Origin: Bacteroidales bacterium
GTDB taxonomy: Bacteria; Bacteroidota; Bacteroidia; Bacteroidales; UBA932
DNA: 59,966 bases
Assembly: GCA_016287075.1 (NCBI GenBank)
Contig: JAEEVC010000018.1
Span: forward strand, 1-59,966
Reading direction: 5' to 3'
Below the pieces are notes generated by a model that saw only the letters and a list, made by a program, of their open reading frames with translations, made no database searches and was not told the origin of the DNA. Positions 55,894 through 59,966 of this stretch are shown piece by piece (within the stretch, counting starts at the first letter, position 1; the number at the start of each line of letters is the position of its first letter). The position numbers and the translations under genes were made by a program.

Positions 55894-57414
55894 TCACAGG
55901 CCATTTATAGTGTAATCCCGGAACATTTCGGGCTCTCTGCTTATACCCAGTGGCTTGCCGCTGGCTACTTCAACGTTGCTGATGTTGATGACTCCTTTTG
56001 CGATATAGGGATAAAGCCCCTCCTCATCCACATTGCGCTTGAATCTCCCGAAAATCATGGGACCCTGGTAGTCTTTGTCGGTCACGGCGATGTCGTCAAT
56101 GACAAGATTCTCTATATCATATCTTTCCGGGAGGTAACAGGTGTAACCGAAGTCGTGCTTCCCGGCATTGGATCCGCTCAGCAGGGAAACGGTTTTGGCC
56201 CCTTCAGGAACGATGAGCCTGCAGCTTCTGACGATGAGTTCGCCTTCCCAGGAACTGCCATAATCGGCCCTGAGGGTGATGAGGGATTTGCGATGGATGA
56301 TGCAGTTTTGGAGCGTCAGGCGTCCGGAGCCCACAACATTGACGCCCGTGTGCCCGAACTCGCAGTCCGTAAGGGTGACATTCCTCACCCCCTGGTGGGC
56401 ATCGAAGCGGGAGAAAACGCAGTGGTCCAGGGTGAGGGCTTTGCAGAAGTTGGAAACGAAGACCCCCCAGTACTTTGTGTCGTTGATGTCGGTGGTCTGG
56501 CTGCAGTTCTCCCATTTTACGTTGACGCAGCCATGTGCCGAAACATCATAGGTCCCCATGCTGACGCTCACTCCGGCCGACCCTATGGTCTTGTAAGTCT
56601 TGTGTGCTGTGAAAAGGCAGCCACTGACCACGATGTCGGCAGCTTTGTCCAGGGACAGGAAGCCGTCGTATGGGGCGCCGTGGTCCAGTTCGCCTTCGAT
56701 ACAATGGGTGACGTTCTCAATCCTGACGTTGGAGCGCTCGACGGCAATTCCTCGGCAATAGTAAGTGTACTTGGACGGAGCCTGGTTGGCAATGGTGGTG
56801 AAGATGCCGCCCTTAATTACCAGAGGTTTATCGTCAATGGGGCGGGCTGTCATCCCGGTAACCTCGTCATAATCCCAGACAAGCGCCGATGAGGGCTCGA
56901 TGTTGCCATCCTTGTCTGCGATGAAGAATTCCTTCTGGCCCACTCCGCTGTTCTGGTTCGCGCCGAGCCGGATGTACACTTTATGATTGTCGTTGACCAC
57001 CTCCACCAGGCATCGGCCGGGAAGGGCCCTGCCAATGTTGGCCTGGTCCCGCTTCAGGCTTTCAACCCCCTCGATGGGAACTGGCTCGAGGGCGGATTCC
57101 ACCCGGAAGATATTGGCTTCGCGGTCCTCGACGCCGACGTTGCTGTCGTCAATGATGAATCTGGCGGTGCCAAAATCGACATCCGTGCGGACTATGGCAG
57201 TCCCGATCGTGTTGCCTATGTAATAAGTCTTTCCGTCGGTGGCCTTGACCGGGAGCCCCTTCTCGTTGGCGGCCGCGTGGGTCGCAATGATTGCGGGGAA
57301 ATCGTCCGTGACGCCGTCACCTTTCGCCCCGAATTTCTCATACGTGAGATATTTCGGAACGCCGCACGAAAATGCGAAAAAGGAGCACGCTGCGAGAAAA
57401 AGGAACTTTTTCAT
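55894..57414 (-). CDS. Beta-helix (pectate-lyase-superfamily) lipoprotein
   Basis: A 506-residue lipoprotein (LAACSFFAFSCG). It begins TYEKFGAKGDGVTDDFPAI, the standard N-terminal cap of pectate-lyase-superfamily beta-helices, and continues with many short strands (VSGCLFTAH, VTLTDCEFGH, LTLQNCIIHRKS). I see no clear GH28 or lyase active-site block, so the activity is open; pectin or host glycan binding or cleavage is possible. Downstream in the same direction from the GH39 remnant. Confidence 0.75.
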   Translation of the reverse strand: MKKFLFLAACSFFAFSCGVPKYLTYEKFGAKGDGVTDDFPAIIATHAAANEKGLPVKATDGKTYYIGNTIGTAIVRTDVDFGTARFIIDDSNVGVEDREANIFRVESALEPVPIEGVESLKRDQANIGRALPGRCLVEVVNDNHKVYIRLGANQNSGVGQKEFFIADKDGNIEPSSALVWDYDEVTGMTARPIDDKPLVIKGGIFTTIANQAPSKYTYYCRGIAVERSNVRIENVTHCIEGELDHGAPYDGFLSLDKAADIVVSGCLFTAHKTYKTIGSAGVSVSMGTYDVSAHGCVNVKWENCSQTTDINDTKYWGVFVSNFCKALTLDHCVFSRFDAHQGVRNVTLTDCEFGHTGVNVVGSGRLTLQNCIIHRKSLITLRADYGSSWEGELIVRSCRLIVPEGAKTVSLLSGSNAGKHDFGYTCYLPERYDIENLVIDDIAVTDKDYQGPMIFGRFKRNVDEEGLYPYIAKGVINISNVEVASGKPLGISREPEMFRDYTINGL

Positions 57415-57417
57415 AAG

Positions 57418-58143
57418 CTAGAATTCTACAATGGCGATTGAATTGTTGCATAATCTGACGCGCACGGTGCCGTCTTCGGCCGGGAAGAGGGGAATCTCGG
57501 TATAGGTATGCCGATAGTCGGTCAGGTGACAGTACACCACCTCGCCCGGAGTGTATCCCTTGACCGAGACATGGACAGTTACGAGATTGCAGGCATTGTT
57601 ATCTCCGTTGTAACGGGTGAGCATAAGCACGGTTTTGCCGTCCTTTACGGCCGCAACAGCGTAAATGTCGCCATCGCCGCCTTCCAGGGTGCATTCGCAC
57701 TGCTCCCCGCGGAGCTTGTTCCAGGCATAGAATACATAATACGTGGGCATGTGCTCCCGGGTCTGGGGATCGTAGAAACCGCAGAAGGAATCCACGTTTA
57801 CGCGGAAATCATAGGAGGATTCCTTGTCGGGATCCTTGCTGAAATCGGGAAAAACATCGGAAATGTCTACAAGGTGACAGCCGTAATAATCACCACACGG
57901 AGAATCGTGGGTGCGGCTGAACGGGATATTCAATATGCGGAAATCCTCCATCTGCTGCGGGTCGTCATTCATGTTTGGACCATTGTTCACAGCGTTCATG
58001 GGCTTGATGGGCCCCTTGATTACCGAGGGGGCGACGGTGGCCTTCACCAGCTGGGAAGAAATGTCCGGATGCACCTTCTGGGCCTGGGCCTGTACGCCGG
58101 CTGCAACGAGGAGCAAGGCGAATGCAAAGAGTTTCTTTTTCAT
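57418..58143 (-). pseudogene. GH39-type glycosidase lacking its catalytic barrel
   Basis: A 241-residue exported protein (signal ending VQAQA). Residues up to about 115 match the start of GH39-type glycosidases (GPIKPMNAVNNGP, ILNIPFSRTHDS, HLVDISDVFPDF, YDFRV). Then the text jumps to what is normally the end of the barrel and the C-terminal beta domain (CGFYDPQTREHMPTYYVFYA, YAVAAVKDGKTVLMLTRYNG). About 200 residues with both catalytic glutamates are absent, but the frame is intact. It is probably a deletion product without hydrolase activity; a retained binding role cannot be excluded. Family assignment is from memory. Confidence 0.55.
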
Positions 58144-58160
58144 AACGACTATTGAATACG

Positions 58161-58168
58161 CAAACATA
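58161..58168 (-). promoter_or_regulatory. -7 element for the GH39 remnant and beta-helix genes
   Basis: On the minus strand positions 58168-58161 read TATGTTTG (TAnnTTTG), 18 bases before the ATG. Confidence 0.5.
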
Positions 58169-58189
58169 CGATTTTTCAACATTTTATGT

Positions 58190-58197
58190 TATATTTG
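58190..58197 (+). promoter_or_regulatory. -7 element immediately before the GH29 gene
   Basis: TATATTTG ends only four bases before the ATG at 58202, so a transcript from it would be leaderless or nearly so. Confidence 0.45.
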
Positions 58198-58201
58198 AAC
58201 T

Positions 58202-59626
58202 ATGAAGATTTTACAAGCCCTAGTTTTGCTGCCCATTGCGCTGTGCGCCTCGTGCTCAAGGGAGCCCAGCATGCCGGTTCCTAGCCAGGCTCAGCTCGAA
58301 TGGCAAAAGATGGAGTACAATATGTTCGTGCACTTTGGCCCCAATACTTTCAGCGGCTTGGAGTGGGGGCATGGCACCGAGGCAGAAGACCTTTTCAACC
58401 CCACCGATCTGGACTGCAGGCAGTGGGCTGCGACCGCAAAAGCGGCCGGGATGAAAGGGATTATCATTACTGCCAAACATCACGATGGATTCTGCCTCTG
58501 GCCCAGTGAAACCACCACCCATACCGTGGCGCAGAGCAGCTGGCGTGACGGCAAGGGGGATGTGCTGGCAGAGCTTTCGGAGGCCTGCCGGGAGTACGGC
58601 ATAAAGTTCGGGGTTTACGTGTCGCCCTGGGACAGGAATCATCCCGCCTACGGCACACCGGAATATAACAATGTATATGTGCAGGCTCTTGAAGAGGTGC
58701 ACGCCAACTATGGTCCGATGTTCGAGCACTGGTTCGACGGGGCCAACGGCGAGGGGCCGAACGGCAAGAAACAGGTATATGACTGGGATGCCTTCCGCGC
58801 CACCGTGCGCAGGCTGAGCCCCGATGCCGTGATGTTCAGCGATGTCGGCCCTGGCTGCCGCTGGGTTGGCAACGAGTGCGGGCGGGCCTGCGAAACCAAC
58901 TGGAGTACCCTGGACATCGAGGGCTTCACGCCCGGTGCCGGCGCACCACCGAAGGATACCCTGCAGCGGGGCAACGTCCATGGCGCACATTGGGTGCCCG
59001 TCGAGGCCGATGTCTCCATCCGCCCCGGCTGGTTCTGGAAGGAGTCCGAGAACGATAAGGTGAAGTCCGTGGAGGAGTTGATGAATATTTGGCTGTCGAC
59101 CGTAGGGCGCAACGCCCTGTTGCTGCTGAACGTTCCGCCGGACACCCGCGGGCGCATCTGCGCGGTGGATTCGCTGCGGCTGATGGCGTTCCGGGAGGCC
59201 CGCGAGGCCGTTTTCGGAACTGACCTTGCCGACGGAGCCAAAATACGCAAGCGCCACGGGGGGATGGTATGGGAGATAACCCTTCCCGAGTATCGCACCT
59301 TCGACATGATCCAGCTGCAGGAAGATATCTCCTTTGGGCAAAAAGTCAGCAGCTTTAGGGTTGATATCCAGGATTTTGATGTCGCTCTTGCTAATGGAGG
59401 ATGGCTGCCCGTCGCCGAAGGCACAACTATTGGCTACAAACGTATTATCCCCATAAGTCCCTGCAAGGCCCGGCGGCTGCGGGTGGTAATTACCGGTTCC
59501 CTCGGACGCCCCGTGCCGGGAGGCATAGCGCTCTTCCTCATGCCCGGGGAAAGCAAGGACGTTGAAATCCGCATCTCCGGCCTTCACGGCCGCTTTGTCA
59601 TGGAAACCGAAGGAATGAATCTCTAG
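58202..59626 (+). CDS. Alpha-L-fucosidase (GH29)
   Basis: A 474-residue lipoprotein (LPIALCASCSRE). The GH29 barrel is clear: WQKMEYNMFVHFGPNTF, IIITAKHHDGFCLWPS, YGIKFGVYVSPWDRN, and the nucleophile Asp179 in EHWFDGANGEG. A C-terminal beta domain of discoidin-like type follows (from about 345: FDMIQLQEDIS). It removes fucose from host or plant glycans. It diverges from the GH39 remnant and is the last complete gene of the window. Confidence 0.93.
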   Translation: MKILQALVLLPIALCASCSREPSMPVPSQAQLEWQKMEYNMFVHFGPNTFSGLEWGHGTEAEDLFNPTDLDCRQWAATAKAAGMKGIIITAKHHDGFCLWPSETTTHTVAQSSWRDGKGDVLAELSEACREYGIKFGVYVSPWDRNHPAYGTPEYNNVYVQALEEVHANYGPMFEHWFDGANGEGPNGKKQVYDWDAFRATVRRLSPDAVMFSDVGPGCRWVGNECGRACETNWSTLDIEGFTPGAGAPPKDTLQRGNVHGAHWVPVEADVSIRPGWFWKESENDKVKSVEELMNIWLSTVGRNALLLLNVPPDTRGRICAVDSLRLMAFREAREAVFGTDLADGAKIRKRHGGMVWEITLPEYRTFDMIQLQEDISFGQKVSSFRVDIQDFDVALANGGWLPVAEGTTIGYKRIIPISPCKARRLRVVITGSLGRPVPGGIALFLMPGESKDVEIRISGLHGRFVMETEGMNL

Positions 59627-59651
59627 AAATTGACCGCCTGGGCAAGGTTTC

Positions 59652-59668
59652 GTGCCTCGGGCGGGAGC
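59652..59668 (+). repeat. Copy 2 of the 17-base GC-rich repeat, with terminator-like hairpin
   Basis: GTGCCTCGGGCGGGAGC matches 16 of 17 bases at 53344-53360. Here it is followed by AC and four Ts, so GTGC/GCAC can form a weak terminator-like hairpin after the GH29 gene. Confidence 0.6.
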
Positions 59669-59751
59669 ACTTTTATATGCTTATTATCAATGCATTACAA
59701 AACTTCCAAGCTAAAACGCAAACTGTAGAACAAGGGGTTTAAAAGACGAGA

Positions 59752-59966
59752 TCAGTCCTTTAGACAGCCTATCGGAACAACGAGTATGCCATCTTCTGCT
59801 CGGCGATATGGATATTCTCCGATGCCGGTTAAAACCATTAGGAAGGATGGCGCTTTCATTTTCTCCGTGTCAATCTTTCCCGCCAGTTCAGTAAGGGTGG
59901 CCACGCCATCTTTTATCAGTGTCTCACCTCCCAACTTGATCTCCACTAATCCATAGGATCCGTTCC
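59752..59966 (-). CDS. C-terminal end of an AAA-type ATPase with DUF4143 (5' partial)
   Basis: The frame enters from the right edge on the minus strand and ends at 59752. The 70 residues (SYGLVEIKLGGETLI, LAGKIDTEKMKAPSFLMVLT, YRRAEDGILVVPIGCLKD) are the conserved tail of Bacteroidota ATP-binding proteins with a DUF4143 domain, in which VEIKLGG is a restriction-endonuclease-like element. The ATPase part lies outside the window. These proteins are common, of unknown role and often part of mobile or expanded families. Confidence 0.75.
   Translation of the reverse strand, partial: NGSYGLVEIKLGGETLIKDGVATLTELAGKIDTEKMKAPSFLMVLTGIGEYPYRRAEDGILVVPIGCLKD

Noticed and set aside
1..59966. tRNA, rRNA, transposase or integrase genes
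   Set aside because: I looked for cloverleaf-like arms, IS-type transposase motifs and integrase motifs and found none I could support.

Overview
The window looks like a chromosome segment of a GC-rich member of the Bacteroidales (Bacteroidota). The evidence is the many promoters with a TAnnTTTG -7 element, the numerous short lipoprotein signals, lineage-typical families (BACON-like, fimbrillin-like and FISUMP-like lipoproteins, GH78/28/89/109/105/29 glycosidases) and the gene order of the amino-acid operons. I cannot place it below order with confidence; a Rikenellaceae-like or related gut or rumen lineage is plausible.

Layout. 1-0.9 kb: the AT-rich tail of an Rhs-type polymorphic toxin, an overlapping lipoprotein gene (candidate immunity gene) and an orphan piece of GC-rich Rhs core. 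0.9-2.3 kb (-): an AbrB-type regulator coupled to a membrane acyltransferase. 2.4-8.8 kb (+): a VanX-like dipeptidase coupled to the threonine operon thrA-thrB-thrC-asd. 8.9-11.4 kb (+): a bifunctional OlsF-like amino-acyl-lipid synthase and a LAB_N membrane protein. 11.4-19.5 kb: an alpha-L-rhamnosidase, a purine nucleoside phosphorylase, a carboxypeptidase-regulatory-like protein, and a minus-strand run GH28, exo/endonuclease/phosphatase fold, phosphodiester glycosidase. 19.6-20.3 kb: an omega-amidase-like nitrilase.

20.4-33.6 kb holds an unbroken branched-chain amino-acid operon, ilvD-ilvB-ilvN-ilvC-leuA-leuC-leuD-(LeuA paralogue, probably citramalate synthase)-leuB-ilvE, ending in an L,D-transpeptidase. 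It is preceded by a complete-looking attenuator: a 16-residue leader peptide with 10 Leu/Val/Ile residues, three mutually exclusive pairings and a T-tailed terminator. No threonine deaminase gene lies in the operon, so isoleucine may start from citramalate. Next to it, on the opposite strand, the three proline-biosynthesis activities are packed into two genes: a ProC-ProB fusion and proA.

36.4-43.4 kb: GH89 alpha-N-acetylglucosaminidase, lipoprotein, SppA-like peptidase, TPR membrane protein, FabG, ComF. 43.5-59.97 kb is an accessory region of surface lipoproteins and glycan enzymes (fimbrillin-like pair, acyltransferase, GH109, GH105, beta-helix protein, GH29) with several signs of gene decay or rearrangement: a GH39-type protein that lacks its catalytic barrel, an in-frame fusion of two cysteine-rich domains, and a truncated GNAT gene. 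No SusC/SusD pair, tRNA, rRNA, CRISPR or transposase was seen. The strongest points for follow-up are the ilv attenuator, the ProC-ProB fusion, the Rhs cassette remnant and the barrel-less GH39 protein.
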